This document shows positions 54,743 to 63,403 of a DNA stretch of 64,000 nt, piece by piece. Every line of letters begins with the position of its first letter. The stretch's first letter is position 1. This DNA is from Leifsonia sp. EB41 (lineage in GTDB: Bacteria; Actinomycetota; Actinomycetes; Actinomycetales; Microbacteriaceae). The notes under the pieces were generated by a model. The model did no database searches. It was not told where the DNA came from and saw nothing but the letters and a program-made list of their open reading frames with translations. Where the stretch lies: the NCBI RefSeq assembly GCF_041262565.1, contig NZ_JBGCCJ010000001.1, positions 2,356,001 to 2,420,000 of the forward strand. Direction: 5' to 3'. A program made the translations under genes and the position numbers.

Positions 54743-56255
54743 TCAGACCCGGACGAGCGGCAGCCGCACCGTCACCACGAGACCGCCGGTCGGCGCGTTC
54801 GCAAGCTGGACCGAGCCTCCCGCTGCGCCTGCCAGCGCCGCCACGATCGCCAGGCCGAGGCCGCCGCCTCCACCGGCGCGGGAGGTGGTGCGGGCCCCGT
54901 CGGCGCGGGTGAAGCGGTCAAGGGCCACCGGGATGAACTCCTCCGGCATCCCCGGGCCCGAGTCGTGCACGGTGAGCACCACCCACTCCGGCTCCACGCG
55001 CAGCGCGGGCGCTCACGACATCCTCCACCGCGGCCGGCCGCGGCTCCGGCGGCACGACCTCGATCGGGCCGTCCACTACGTCGCTCAACCGCGGCACCGG
55101 CCCGGTGTCCGAGCGGGCGTCCCTGGCGCGGATCGCCGTGATCGCGTTGCCGAGCAGGTTGTCGAGGATGCGCCCGAAGTCCGTGGGCGAGAGCGCAACC
55201 CTGGCGTCCGCGCTCGGTCGACGCTTGGGGTCGTACTCGAAGTCCACCGAGATCGAGCCGACATCCTCGGCGCTGCTGACCAGGAGTCGAGCGCGGTCGA
55301 TCGCGTCGGTCAACTCGTCCACCAGCGTGCGCCAATCGATGCGGCCGCTGGACGGGCCGGCCTCGATCCGCGAGAGCTCCAGCAGGTTGTTGGCGAGCGT
55401 GCCCAGGCGCAGGGCGGTCGAGTGGGAGGAGCGGATGTCGTCCAGCAGCGCGTCGGCGTCGCCCGCGTCCAGCTCGGCCAGCTCCAACTGTCCGCGCAGC
55501 ACGGCCAGCGGCGTGCGCAGCTCGTGGCTGGCGTCCGACACCATCTGCCGCTCGCGGTCGGCGGACGCCCGCAGCCGGCGGATCAGGTCGTTCAGGGTGG
55601 TCGCCAGCTCGGACAGCTCGTCCTGGGCCGGGCCCACCGTCAGCAGGCCCGCGGCGTCATCGGTCCCCGTCGGCTCGCCGCCGGCGATCCGGTCGGCCTG
55701 CTCGCGCATCCGGCTCACCGGTCTCAGCGCTGTGCGGGCCAGCAGCCACGACGCCCCGCCGAAACCGAAGATGAGCACACCGGCGCCGATCAGCAGCGCG
55801 AGGGTGAGGCGGTCGAGGATGAGCGAGGTGGTCTCGTCGTTGCGCGCGGCGACCACGTGCATCGTGCCGCGCTTGGTGACCACCGGCTTCACGAGCACCT
55901 CGTAGGTGTCGTCCTGGATCTGCACCGTCGTCGCCGAGGGCGGGAAGGACAGCAGGTGGTCGATCCGGTTCTCCAGCCCCGTCGGCAGCGTGGAGTCGAG
56001 GATGACGCCGTTCGAGTCGACGATGCCGAGCTCCTGGCCGCCGCCGGGCAGGTCGAACGGCCCGGACGGGTTCGCCAGCACCGACGCGGCGGGGGCGGTG
56101 ACGTCGTTGTTGAGGAGAGTGACGGTCGCGTTGTGGAGGATGGAGGACACCCCCACCCGGATGACCACCACCGCGACCAGGCCGAACAGGGTGGCGACGA
56201 TGAGACTGCCGATCGTGATGCGCGCGGAGATCGACAGGCGCCGCAGCCAGGTCAC
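54743..56255 (-). pseudogene. Two-component sensor histidine kinase, frameshifted
   Basis: The first minus-strand frame (GTG 56255) codes a membrane sensor kinase: helix at about 13-35, an extracytoplasmic sensor of about 120 residues, a second helix near 160-180, a HAMP domain, and the dimerisation box MVSDASHELRTPLAVL with the phosphorylated His (about 244), then the N box (DNLLGNAITAIRA). After PRPAAVEDVVSA the frame is lost. A second frame continues with EWVVLTVHDSGPGMPEEF (G1 box) and RAGGGGGLGLAIVAALAG (G2 box). One extra base near 55000-55018 explains the break; the span is 1513 nt, one more than a multiple of three, and correction gives 503 residues. Start overlaps the response regulator stop (GTGA), so the two are one operon. 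Confidence 0.85.
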
Positions 56256-56986
56256 GGCGCCGGCGTCTCCGTCGTCGCCTTGGCCTCGGTCTTGTCGCCC
56301 TTCGACTCCAGTGCGTTCTTCGCGTCCAGCCGGTAGCCGCGGCCGCGCTCCGTCACGATGGACAGGCCCGCGCCCGCCAGGTCGAGCTTCTTGCGCAGGT
56401 AGGAGACATACTGGTCGATGACGTTGGTGCCGATGTTGTCCGTCGTGCCCCACACCGACTCGAGGATGTCGGCGCGCGACAGCGTCTTGTCGGGGTTCGT
56501 GGCGAACAGCCGGAGCAGAGTGAACTCCCGGCGACTGAGCGGCATCTCGTGCCCGGAGACCAGCGCCTGGTGCTCGTGCGAGTCGATGGTGAGCCGGCCG
56601 ACGCTGACCTGCGGCCGCATCCCGGTCGGTTCCCGGCGCAGCAGCGCGCGCACACGCGCGGCCAGCTCGGCGAACGCGAACGGCTTGGTCAGGTAGTCGT
56701 CGGCGCCCGAGTCGAGGCCGTGCACGCGGTCCTCGATGGCGTCGCGCGCCGTGAGGAGCAGGATCGGCATCGGGTTGGCGGCCTCCCGGATGTGCCGGCA
56801 CAGCTCGAAGCCGCTCATCCCGGGCAGCATGACGTCGATCGCGGCGGCGGAGAAGGTGTCCCCGCGCAGCGCGATGAGGGCGTCGACGCCGTTGGTGACC
56901 AGGGTGACGTCGTATCCTTCGGCGGCGAGACCCCGCTCGACGAGGCCTCCCATGTCCGGATCGTCTTCGACAACGAGCAGCTTCAT
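56252..56986 (-). CDS. OmpR-family response regulator
   Basis: The 244-residue regulator has the receiver domain MKLLVVEDDPDMGGLV with the acidic pocket, phospho-acceptor Asp about 51 in AAIDVMLPGMSG, the Thr/Lys in LLTARDAIEDR and DDYLTKPFAFAE, and a winged-helix OmpR effector domain (LSRREFTLLRLFATNPDKTL, then NVIDQYVSYLRKKLDL). It is cotranscribed with and before the histidine kinase gene. The last 20 residues are a Lys/Glu/Ala tail. Target genes are not known. CACGAT ends 6 nt before the ATG. Confidence 0.93.
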   Translation of the reverse strand: MKLLVVEDDPDMGGLVERGLAAEGYDVTLVTNGVDALIALRGDTFSAAAIDVMLPGMSGFELCRHIREAANPMPILLLTARDAIEDRVHGLDSGADDYLTKPFAFAELAARVRALLRREPTGMRPQVSVGRLTIDSHEHQALVSGHEMPLSRREFTLLRLFATNPDKTLSRADILESVWGTTDNIGTNVIDQYVSYLRKKLDLAGAGLSIVTERGRGYRLDAKNALESKGDKTEAKATTETPAP

Positions 56987-57075
56987 GCGCCCATCGTGCC
57001 ACTGATCGCCGTGGTCGCGCTCGGATCGGAGGGTCGGCGGCTTGACGTCTGCTGAATGTTTTCGCAGAACGGTCG

Positions 57076-57501
57076 TCAGGTTTCCTCCACCACGGACTTG
57101 AGCGAGCCCAACGTCATGCCCCAGTTCTCGCTCATCCGCTCGGCCTCCGCCGTGTCGGCGCAGCCGTCCTGGGTGATGGTCACCTCGGTGCCGCCTGCGT
57201 CGTCGGCGAGCAGGTAGGAGACGGTCTGGTAGCTCTCCGGAACGTCCGGTTTGCCGCTCAGCGGGCTGTAGTAGCTGGAGACGAGGCGCTCGCCGGGGAC
57301 GACCTCCAGGATCGTGCCCTTGTCCTCGTACGGCTTGCCCTCCCACTCGCCGCGGTAGCGGATCGGGCTGCCTTCCTGCCAGTCTGTCTCCACGCGGCTG
57401 CCGAACAGGTAGCGCGCGATCGTGTCGGGGTCGGTGATGGCGTGCCAGACGTCGGCGCGCGGGACGTCGACGTGGATGGTCGCTCGTGCTGTCGTGGTCA
57501 T
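57076..57501 (-). CDS. SRPBCC domain protein (AHSA1-like)
   Basis: The 141-residue protein has the AHSA1 pattern TIHVDVPRADVWHAITDPDTIARYLFG, then RGEWEGKPYEDKGTILEVVPGERL and the C-terminal helix SENWGMTLGSLKSVVE. Many such genes sit beside ArsR regulators; here it stands alone, 90 nt before the response-regulator start in the same direction. The ligand is unknown. ATG 57501 is used; an upstream in-frame start at 57516 adds five residues. Confidence 0.82.
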   Translation of the reverse strand: MTTTARATIHVDVPRADVWHAITDPDTIARYLFGSRVETDWQEGSPIRYRGEWEGKPYEDKGTILEVVPGERLVSSYYSPLSGKPDVPESYQTVSYLLADDAGGTEVTITQDGCADTAEAERMSENWGMTLGSLKSVVEET

Positions 57502-57550
57502 GGGGACAGCATCCACCCGTCGGCCACCGGCGGATAGAAGATTCGCGACG

Positions 57551-57988
57551 TCAGCTGTTGCCGCGGTTGATGAGCCGGGAGAGGACGATCGCGCTGCGGG
57601 TGTGGTCGACGTTCGGCGCCAGGCGCACCTTCTCGAGTGCGGCCTCCAGGCTCGGGATGTCGCGCGAGCGGATGTGGACGATCGCGTCGGCGCTTCCGGT
57701 GACGGTGCCCGCGTCGACGACCTCCGGGACCGCGGAGAGGATGCGCAGCAGCTCCTCGGGTGAGACGGTGCCGCGGCAGAACAGCTCGACGTAGGCCTCG
57801 GTGCTCATCCCGTCGATGGCCGGGTCCACCTGGATGGTGAAGCCGCGGATGACGCCGTCCCCGACCAGCTTGTCGACGCGGCGCTTGACCGCCGAAGCGG
57901 ACAGGCCGACGACCCCGCCGATGTCGCCGTAGCCGGCGCGCGCGTTCTGACGGAGCAGGTCGAGGATGCTGCGATCGAGGTTGTCCAC
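57551..57988 (-). CDS. Lrp/AsnC-family transcriptional regulator
   Basis: The 145-residue protein has the AsnC winged helix-turn-helix (LDRSILDLLRQNARAGYGDI, then VVGLSASAVKRRVDKL) and a RAM effector domain with VSPEELLRILSAVPEV. It is divergent from rocD, so it probably senses an amino acid such as ornithine, arginine or proline and controls rocD. It starts at GTG 57988; TATGCT lies 6 nt upstream (leaderless). The gene order matches the common Lrp-rocD arrangement. Confidence 0.9.
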   Translation of the reverse strand: MDNLDRSILDLLRQNARAGYGDIGGVVGLSASAVKRRVDKLVGDGVIRGFTIQVDPAIDGMSTEAYVELFCRGTVSPEELLRILSAVPEVVDAGTVTGSADAIVHIRSRDIPSLEAALEKVRLAPNVDHTRSAIVLSRLINRGNS

Positions 57989-58321
57989 GGCGCAAGCATA
58001 CGGTGAATCTTTGCGCGGAGGTGGAGGTTACGCGGGAATCGTGCGCGATTTCGCAACGGATGAGCGCGATGGTGAATCGGGTTGCGTTCGTCTCGAAATG
58101 CCCGCACGAATGCTGCGAATCGTGGCCTTGTGCGGCGATTTCGTGCGCGAAGACGCAGCCAATCGCCGACATCCGCGTGTGAGACTAGCTCACAGCTTCG
58201 GTGGCGCGCCGTGACGTCCCGGCCGGCGATGACGCCTGCCCGCGACGGCTGGGCCCGTCGCCGACCTCCGCACGACGACCTGCCGCACGATGGCGTGCCG
58301 CACGACCCAGAGAGGACGACC
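57989..58321. promoter_or_regulatory. Lrp/rocD divergent regulatory region
   Basis: This 333-nt gap is less GC-rich than the genes. The Lrp -10 TATGCT is at 58000-57995 (minus strand). Short TGCG/CGCA dyads recur: GTGCGCGATTTCGCAAC (58041-58057) and a related copy at 58131-58148; GGTGAATC occurs at 58002-58009 and 58071-58078. These spaced, related half-sites fit cooperative Lrp binding. A clear rocD -10 was not identified. Confidence 0.5.
58178..58194. promoter_or_regulatory. Palindrome TGTGAG-N5-CTCACA upstream of rocD
   Basis: A perfect inverted repeat with 6-bp arms. It resembles a CRP/GlxR site (TGTGA-N6-TCACA) except that the inner spacing of the 5-bp arms is 7, so binding by a Crp-type protein is doubtful. 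Confidence 0.4.
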
Positions 58322-59584
58322 ATGACCGACACCGTCGCCCACCGCATCCACCCGTCCACCCCCGCGCCGACGGGGCGCCAGGCCCAGGCGATCGCGCTCG
58401 AGGACGAGCACGCGGCGCACAACTACCATCCGCTCCCCGTCGTCATCGCGGAAGGACAGGGCGCCTGGGTCACCGACATCGACGGCCGCCGCTACCTGGA
58501 CTGCCTGGCCGCGTACTCAGCCGTCAACTTCGGCCACTCCAACCCGCTGCTGCTGGACGCCGCACGTGCCCAGCTCGACCGGATCACGCTCACCAGCCGC
58601 GCCTTCCACAACGACCAGCTCGGCCCGTTCGTCACCGAGCTCGCCGCGCTCGCCGGCAAGGACATGGTGCTGCCGATGAACACGGGCGCGGAGGCCGTCG
58701 AGACCGCGATCAAGGTGGCGCGGGCGTGGGGCTACCGGGTGAAGGGCGTGCCGGACGGGCGCGCGAACATCGTCGTGATGGCGGGCAACTTCCACGGCAG
58801 GACCACCACGATCGTGAGCTTCTCCGACGATCCGGATGCGCGTGACGGGTTCGGACCGTACACGCCGGGATTCCGCAGCGTGCCGTACGGGGACGCCGCC
58901 GCCGTCGCCGACGCGATCGACGCCGACACGGTCGCGGTGCTGGTGGAGCCGATCCAGGGCGAGGCGGGTGTCGTCGTGCCGCCGCCGTCGTTCCTCCCCG
59001 CACTGCGCGCGCTGTGCGACGAGCGACGCGTTCTCCTGGTGGCCGACGAGATCCAGTCGGGTCTCGGACGGGTCGGGGCGACGTTCGCGTGCGACCTGGT
59101 GGGTGTCGTGCCCGACCTCTACCTGCTCGGCAAGGCGCTCGGCGGCGGGATCGTCCCGGTGTCGGCGGTCGTCGGGAACCGCGACGTGCTGGGCGTCCTC
59201 CACCCGGGCGAGCACGGGTCGACGTTCGGCGGGAACCCGCTGGCCGCCGCGGTCGGCCGCGCCGTCGTCGCACTGCTCGCGACCGGTGAGCCCCAGGAGC
59301 GAGCCGAACTCCTCGGCCGCCGCCTCCACGGCGACCTGGCGCGGCTGATCGGCCACGGAGTGCAGGAAGTGCGCGGCGCGGGCCTCTGGGCGGGCATCGA
59401 CATCGACCCTGCGCTCGCCACGGGGCGCGAGGTGTGCGAGCTGCTGATGGAGCGCGGGGTGCTCGCGAAAGATACGCACGGCTCGACCATCCGGCTGGCG
59501 CCGCCGATCGTGGTGGAGCCGGGGGACCTCGACTGGGCGGTGGAGCAGTTGGAGGGGGTGCTGCGGGAGTTGGGGGAGAGGTGA
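58322..59584 (+). CDS. rocD: Ornithine-oxo-acid transaminase
   Basis: The 420-residue PLP enzyme is a class III aminotransferase. It has YHPLPVVIAEGQGAWVTDIDG, NTGAEAVETAIKVARAWGY, the PLP-contact GNFHGRTTTIVSFSDD, EPIQGEAGVVVPP, LLVADEIQSGLGRVG and the Schiff-base Lys about 271 in YLLGKALGGGIVPVSA, as in ornithine aminotransferases. It converts ornithine to glutamate semialdehyde, which PutA's dehydrogenase domain can oxidise to glutamate. It is controlled, by context, by the divergent Lrp protein. The start is preceded by GAGAGGAC. Confidence 0.93.
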   Translation: MTDTVAHRIHPSTPAPTGRQAQAIALEDEHAAHNYHPLPVVIAEGQGAWVTDIDGRRYLDCLAAYSAVNFGHSNPLLLDAARAQLDRITLTSRAFHNDQLGPFVTELAALAGKDMVLPMNTGAEAVETAIKVARAWGYRVKGVPDGRANIVVMAGNFHGRTTTIVSFSDDPDARDGFGPYTPGFRSVPYGDAAAVADAIDADTVAVLVEPIQGEAGVVVPPPSFLPALRALCDERRVLLVADEIQSGLGRVGATFACDLVGVVPDLYLLGKALGGGIVPVSAVVGNRDVLGVLHPGEHGSTFGGNPLAAAVGRAVVALLATGEPQERAELLGRRLHGDLARLIGHGVQEVRGAGLWAGIDIDPALATGREVCELLMERGVLAKDTHGSTIRLAPPIVVEPGDLDWAVEQLEGVLRELGER

Positions 59585-59670
59585 AGGTGGTTATCCTCCT
59601 GTGGAGTCTTACGTACAGAATGTGAATCCCGGGGTTCACCTCTGCGTCGGGTAGTGGCAACATGGGCGCC

Positions 59671-61188
59671 ATGAGTAACACCCACAGATCCAACGGACCC
59701 GAAGGCGAAGCGGAGGACGGCGGAGCGACCGCCACCACCACCGCCCCCACCGACTCCAGTCACGGGTTCTTCGGGCAGCCGCGCTCGCTCGCCAACATCT
59801 TCGGGGTGGAGATGTGGGAGCGGTTCTCCTTCTACGGGATGCAGGGCATCCTTCTCATCTACTTGTACTACAGCACGGCCAAGGGCGGCCTCGGGATCGA
59901 CCAGGCGACCGCTGCCGGCATCGTCGGCGCATATGGCGGTGCGGTCTACCTTTCCACGATCCTCGGTGCGTGGCTGGCGGACCGGCTGTTCGGTTCCGAG
60001 CGGGTGCTGTTCTGGAGTGCTGTCGTCATCATGGCGGGGCACATCTCTCTCGCCCTGCTGCCCGGTGTCGCCGGCGTGATCGTCGGTCTCCTCCTGGTCG
60101 CCGTCGGCAGCGGTGGCTTGAAGGCGAACGCGACGCGCATCGTCGGGACGCTCTACGACGAGCACGACTCCCGTCGTGACGCAGGGTTCTCGCTCTTCTA
60201 CCTCGGCATCAACCTGGGCGCGTTCTTCGGGCCGCTGCTGACCGGGCTGCTGCAGTCCACGCTCGGCTTCCACTGGGGCTTCGCGCTCGCCGCGGTCGGG
60301 ATGGCGATCGGCCTCATCCAGTACTCGCTGGGTCGCAAGCGCCTCCCCGATCTCGCGCGCGAGGTGCCGCACCCGCTGCCGCGCACGCGTCTCCCGCTGG
60401 TGATCGGGATCGGCGTGGCCGGCGTCATCGTCATCGTCGCCCTCGTCCTCACCGGGCTCATCAACGCGATCAACCTCGCCCTCTGGGTCATCGGCATCAC
60501 CATCGTCGCGGCGATCGCCTACTTCGTCGTCATCCTCAGCTCGAAGCTGCTGAGCGGCACGGAGCGCAGCCGGATCGTCGCCTTCATCCCGCTCTTCATC
60601 ACGAACGCGGCGTTCTGGTCGCTGTACCAGCAGCAGTTCACAGTGGTGACGATCTACTCCGACAAGCGGCTCGACCGGATGCTGTTCGGGTGGGAGTTCC
60701 CGGTCTCGTGGGTGCAGTCCATCAACCCGATCTTCGTCATCATCCTGTCCGGCGTCTTCGCGGCGATCTGGACCAAGTGGGGTGCGAAGCAGCCGTCGAC
60801 GCCGCTGAAGTTCGCGGCCGGGACGGTCGTCATGGGCCTGGCGTTCTTCCTCTTCCTGTTCTGGGTCGGCGGCGGAGCGAACAGCACGCCGCTGCTCGCG
60901 ATGATCGGCATCCTGCTCGTCTTCACGATCGCGGAGCTGCTGATCTCGCCGGTCGGCCTGTCGGCGTCGACGAAGCTGGCGCCGCACGCGTTCCAGGCGC
61001 AGATGGTGGCGCTGTACTTCCTGTCGGTGGCGCTGGGGACGGCGATGTCGGGGCAGCTCGCGAAGCTGTACTCGCCGGCGACGGAGGGCATCTACTTCGG
61101 GGTGATCGGCGCGGTCGCGGTGGTGATCGGCGTGGTGCTGGCGGTGATGAGTCCGTGGGTGCTGCGGATGATGCGCGGGGTGCGGTAG
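59671..61188 (+). CDS. POT/PTR-family peptide transporter
   Basis: The 505-residue proton-coupled oligopeptide transporter has about 14 helices. It shows the family motifs WERFSFYGMQGILLIYLYY and GAYGGAVYLSTILGAWLADR (proton and substrate site), and FSLFYLGINLGAFFGPLL (PTR2 signature). It imports di- and tripeptides. A 35-residue Ser/Thr/Ala-rich tail precedes the first helix. ATG 59671 is preferred to ATG 59662. The gene is followed directly by the large inverted-repeat element. Confidence 0.92.
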   Translation: MSNTHRSNGPEGEAEDGGATATTTAPTDSSHGFFGQPRSLANIFGVEMWERFSFYGMQGILLIYLYYSTAKGGLGIDQATAAGIVGAYGGAVYLSTILGAWLADRLFGSERVLFWSAVVIMAGHISLALLPGVAGVIVGLLLVAVGSGGLKANATRIVGTLYDEHDSRRDAGFSLFYLGINLGAFFGPLLTGLLQSTLGFHWGFALAAVGMAIGLIQYSLGRKRLPDLAREVPHPLPRTRLPLVIGIGVAGVIVIVALVLTGLINAINLALWVIGITIVAAIAYFVVILSSKLLSGTERSRIVAFIPLFITNAAFWSLYQQQFTVVTIYSDKRLDRMLFGWEFPVSWVQSINPIFVIILSGVFAAIWTKWGAKQPSTPLKFAAGTVVMGLAFFLFLFWVGGGANSTPLLAMIGILLVFTIAELLISPVGLSASTKLAPHAFQAQMVALYFLSVALGTAMSGQLAKLYSPATEGIYFGVIGAVAVVIGVVLAVMSPWVLRMMRGVR

Positions 61189-61190
61189 AG

Positions 61191-61292
61191 CCCGTCGGCA
61201 ACGGAGGAGATCGCGAGCGACACTCCGTGGCGTAGCAGTGAACGGAGGAGATCGGCGGCCGGTGTGGCCGGATCTCCTCCGTTGCCGACGGG
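61191..61292. repeat. Nested inverted-repeat element with the AACGGAGGAGATC core
   Basis: Outer arms 61191-61212 and 61271-61292 are perfectly complementary over 22 bp (core AACGGAGGAGATC / GATCTCCTCCGTT). A second copy of the left arm, AACGGAGGAGATC at 61241-61253, can pair with the same right arm, and the 17-nt region between them holds GGCC pairs, so two foldings compete. GGCCGGATCTCCTCCGTTG (61266-61284) is identical to the prpC terminator at 18093-18111. It lies 3 nt after the transporter stop codon. Confidence 0.7.
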
Positions 61293-61327
61293 AGCGGGGC
61301 GCGGGCGCGTGCGGGCATACTGGGGGC

Positions 61328-61990
61328 ATGGGTGAACGGGGTGACGGGGCTCGGGTTCTTGCGGTGTGCCGGGTAGCGCAGCTGCGGCCGGATGACGGCA
61401 ACGTGGGTGTGACGGCGATCGACAAGCAGCCGGTGGAGTCACGGCTCAAGGTGCGCGGGCTCGGACTCTACGGCGACGTGCAGGCCGACCGCAAGCACCA
61501 CGGCGGCTCCACGAAGGCGCTCTACGCGTACGCCGACGAGGCCGCCGCGTGGTGGGCCGCGGAGCTCGGCCGGCCCATCCCGCCCGGGCTCTTCGGCGAG
61601 AACCTGCGGACGTCCGGCCTGGACGTCGACGGCGCCGAGATCGGCGAGCGCTGGCGGATCGGCGAGAAGCTGGTGGTCGAGGTGACCTGTCCGCGCACTC
61701 CGTGCGCGACGTTCCAGCGCCGGATGGGCGAGCCGCAGTGGGTGCGCCGGTTCAGCGAGGCGGGGCGAGTGGGCGCGTACCTGTCGGTCGTGCACGCCGG
61801 GACGGTGGGCGCGGGCGACGCGGTGGAGGTCGTGCGGCGGCCGGGACACGGCGTGACGATCGCGTCGTGGTTCACGGCGGCGGACGCCGACCAGGCCGAG
61901 GCGCTGATGGCGGCGGAGGCCGCCGGTGGGCTCGAACTCGCACGGGAGATGCGGGAGTCGATCGCGACGGTGCGCGGCCGCGCGGCGTGA
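61328..61990 (+). CDS. MOSC domain protein
   Basis: The 220-residue protein has the MOSC fold: KVRGLGLYGDVQADRKHHGG, ALYAYADEAAAWWAAELGR, PGLFGENLRTSGLDV (FGENL signature), and the conserved Cys in VEVTCPRTPCATFQRRMGE. MOSC proteins handle molybdenum cofactor-bound sulfur; the stand-alone YiiM-like group detoxifies N-hydroxylated compounds. The FGEN and CPRTPC motifs fit the YiiM group. CATACT ends 6 nt before the ATG. Confidence 0.9.
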   Translation: MGERGDGARVLAVCRVAQLRPDDGNVGVTAIDKQPVESRLKVRGLGLYGDVQADRKHHGGSTKALYAYADEAAAWWAAELGRPIPPGLFGENLRTSGLDVDGAEIGERWRIGEKLVVEVTCPRTPCATFQRRMGEPQWVRRFSEAGRVGAYLSVVHAGTVGAGDAVEVVRRPGHGVTIASWFTAADADQAEALMAAEAAGGLELAREMRESIATVRGRAA

Positions 61991-62004
61991 CGCGCGGAGG
62001 CCGC

Positions 62005-62889
62005 CTAGTCCTCGTCCAGCCCCAGCTCGCGCCGCCAGTGCGCGAGGAACTCCGCTCCGGCGGTGTCGTGCACAGCGTCGCCGATCGTGATGACCTCGTA
62101 CGGCCGGTCCAGCACACCGTCGGCCGGCCGCACATCCACGTGGGCGACCTCCCGGCCGGTGCTGTGGACGTAGTCGGCCATCTTGTAGTCGCTGCGGGAG
62201 TCGCCGATCGACCTCCAGCGGTGCGGCAGCGCGCCGCGCTCGGCGAAGTAGTCGAACGCGCGCTGGGCGCCGCGGTCTTTGTCGAGCAGCACGGACTCGA
62301 TGTCGGTGGAGATGATCGTCGGGTCGATGCGGAAGGGAACATCCCCCGCAGCGTCCGGGACGACGCGCTCGCCGTAGCGGAGCCCGAGGCCCAGGCCGGT
62401 CAGGAGGTCGAAGGCGGCGTCCTGGAAACGGGACTGGGCCTCCTGGTACGTCTCCGCGTCGACATCGGTGCGCTGCTCGACGGAGATCATCGCGCGCTTC
62501 GTCTCGTCGAAGAACATCGTGTCGGCGAAACGCTCCCGGACCAGCGTCCGGATGCCGTCGACCGCCGCAGCGGGGAGGGCGACCGACGCGTCGACCGCGA
62601 CCTCACCCATCCCGTCACCCGTGATCGGCGCCCACGCGCCGCCCTTCTCGAACACGCCGAACATCCGCGCGCCGTGCGACTCCAGCGCGTCGCCCAGGCC
62701 CGCGTCGCACAGCGGAGCGACCACCTGGTGGCGGATGAAGTCGCCGGAGCGGCCGGTGATGAACGCGATCGGCACGCCCGCGGCCGTCATCGCGACCAGG
62801 TCGGTGACGATGCTGCGGATGGCGATGGTCCGGGTGACGGGGCTGGCGATCGGGCCGTCGACGTCGAAGAGGAGTCCGAGGTTGTGCAC
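62005..62889 (-). CDS. HAD-superfamily hydrolase
   Basis: The 294-residue protein has HAD motif [15 protein letters not shown] (nucleophile Asp), motif II in [12 protein letters not shown], a Lys region at [14 protein letters not shown] and motif [16 protein letters not shown], the layout of Cof-like or trehalose-phosphatase-like type IIB HADs. Substrate is unknown. GTG 62889 gives [12 protein letters not shown], the natural family start, with the longer frame upstream lacking coding features. It is divergent from panD within a perfect inverted repeat. Confidence 0.8.
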   Translation of the reverse strand: MHNLGLLFDVDGPIASPVTRTIAIRSIVTDLVAMTAAGVPIAFITGRSGDFIRHQVVAPLCDAGLGDALESHGARMFGVFEKGGAWAPITGDGMGEVAVDASVALPAAAVDGIRTLVRERFADTMFFDETKRAMISVEQRTDVDAETYQEAQSRFQDAAFDLLTGLGLGLRYGERVVPDAAGDVPFRIDPTIISTDIESVLLDKDRGAQRAFDYFAERGALPHRWRSIGDSRSDYKMADYVHSTGREVAHVDVRPADGVLDRPYEVITIGDAVHDTAGAEFLAHWRRELGLDED

Positions 62890-62892
62890 GCT

Positions 62893-62939
62893 CCATTCTC
62901 CCGCGCGGGACGAGTGCGCCCCGAACCGCGGGAGAATGG
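62893..62939. promoter_or_regulatory. Symmetric divergent promoter region, HAD gene and panD
   Basis: CCATTCTCCCGCG (62893-62905) and CGCGGGAGAATGG (62927-62939) form a perfect 13-bp inverted repeat with 21 bp between. Each arm read outward contains GAGAAT, a possible -10 (GAGAAT is 3 nt short of the best consensus but keeps A2 and T6). The repeat could therefore be two mirrored promoters or one operator covering both. Confidence 0.5.
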
Positions 62940-62965
62940 ATACCAGGCCACGAAAGGAACGTCCC

Positions 62966-63403
62966 GTGCTCCGCACCATGTTCAAGTCGAAGATCCACCG
63001 CGCCACCGTCACCCACGCCGACCTCCACTACGTCGGCTCGCTGACCGTCGACCTCGACCTGATGGAGGCCGCCGACCTGCTGCCCGGCGAGCAGGTCGCC
63101 GTCGTCGACGTGACCAACGGCTCCCGGTTCGAGACCTACCTGATCGCCGGTGAGCGCGGCAGCGGGGTCATCGGGGTGAACGGGGCGGCGGCGCACCTGG
63201 CCGAAGTCGGCGACACCGTCATCGTCATCTCCTACGCGCAGCTCGACAACGCCGAGGCGCGGGAGTTCGTGCCGACGGTCGTGCACGTCGACGGCGGCAA
63301 CCGCATCCTCGCGGTCGGCGCCGACCCGGCGGAGGCGCTGAGCGAGGGCGTGAGCGTCCCGCCGTTCGCGGTGCCGTCCGCCGCCGGCACCGTGGTCGCG
63401 TGA
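62966..63403 (+). CDS. panD: Aspartate 1-decarboxylase
   Basis: The 145-residue pyruvoyl enzyme has the full PanD pattern [20 protein letters not shown]. Self-cleavage is expected between Gly 24 and Ser 25 (YVG-SLTVD) to make the pyruvoyl group. [21 protein letters not shown] and the C-terminal [11 protein letters not shown] follow. It makes beta-alanine for pantothenate and CoA. GTG 62966 has AAGGAA 6 nt upstream; the conserved LRTMFKSKI starts at the second residue. It overlaps the next gene (GTGA). Confidence 0.95.
   Translation: MLRTMFKSKIHRATVTHADLHYVGSLTVDLDLMEAADLLPGEQVAVVDVTNGSRFETYLIAGERGSGVIGVNGAAAHLAEVGDTVIVISYAQLDNAEAREFVPTVVHVDGGNRILAVGADPAEALSEGVSVPPFAVPSAAGTVVA

Noticed and set aside
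57076-57501. AHSA1-like gene as part of an ArsR-SRPBCC unit
   Set aside because: No ArsR regulator adjoins it.
59119-61449. 776-residue minus-strand frame opposite rocD and the peptide transporter
   Set aside because: The two plus-strand genes have complete family motifs, and the minus product is Arg/Asp/His-rich without domains.
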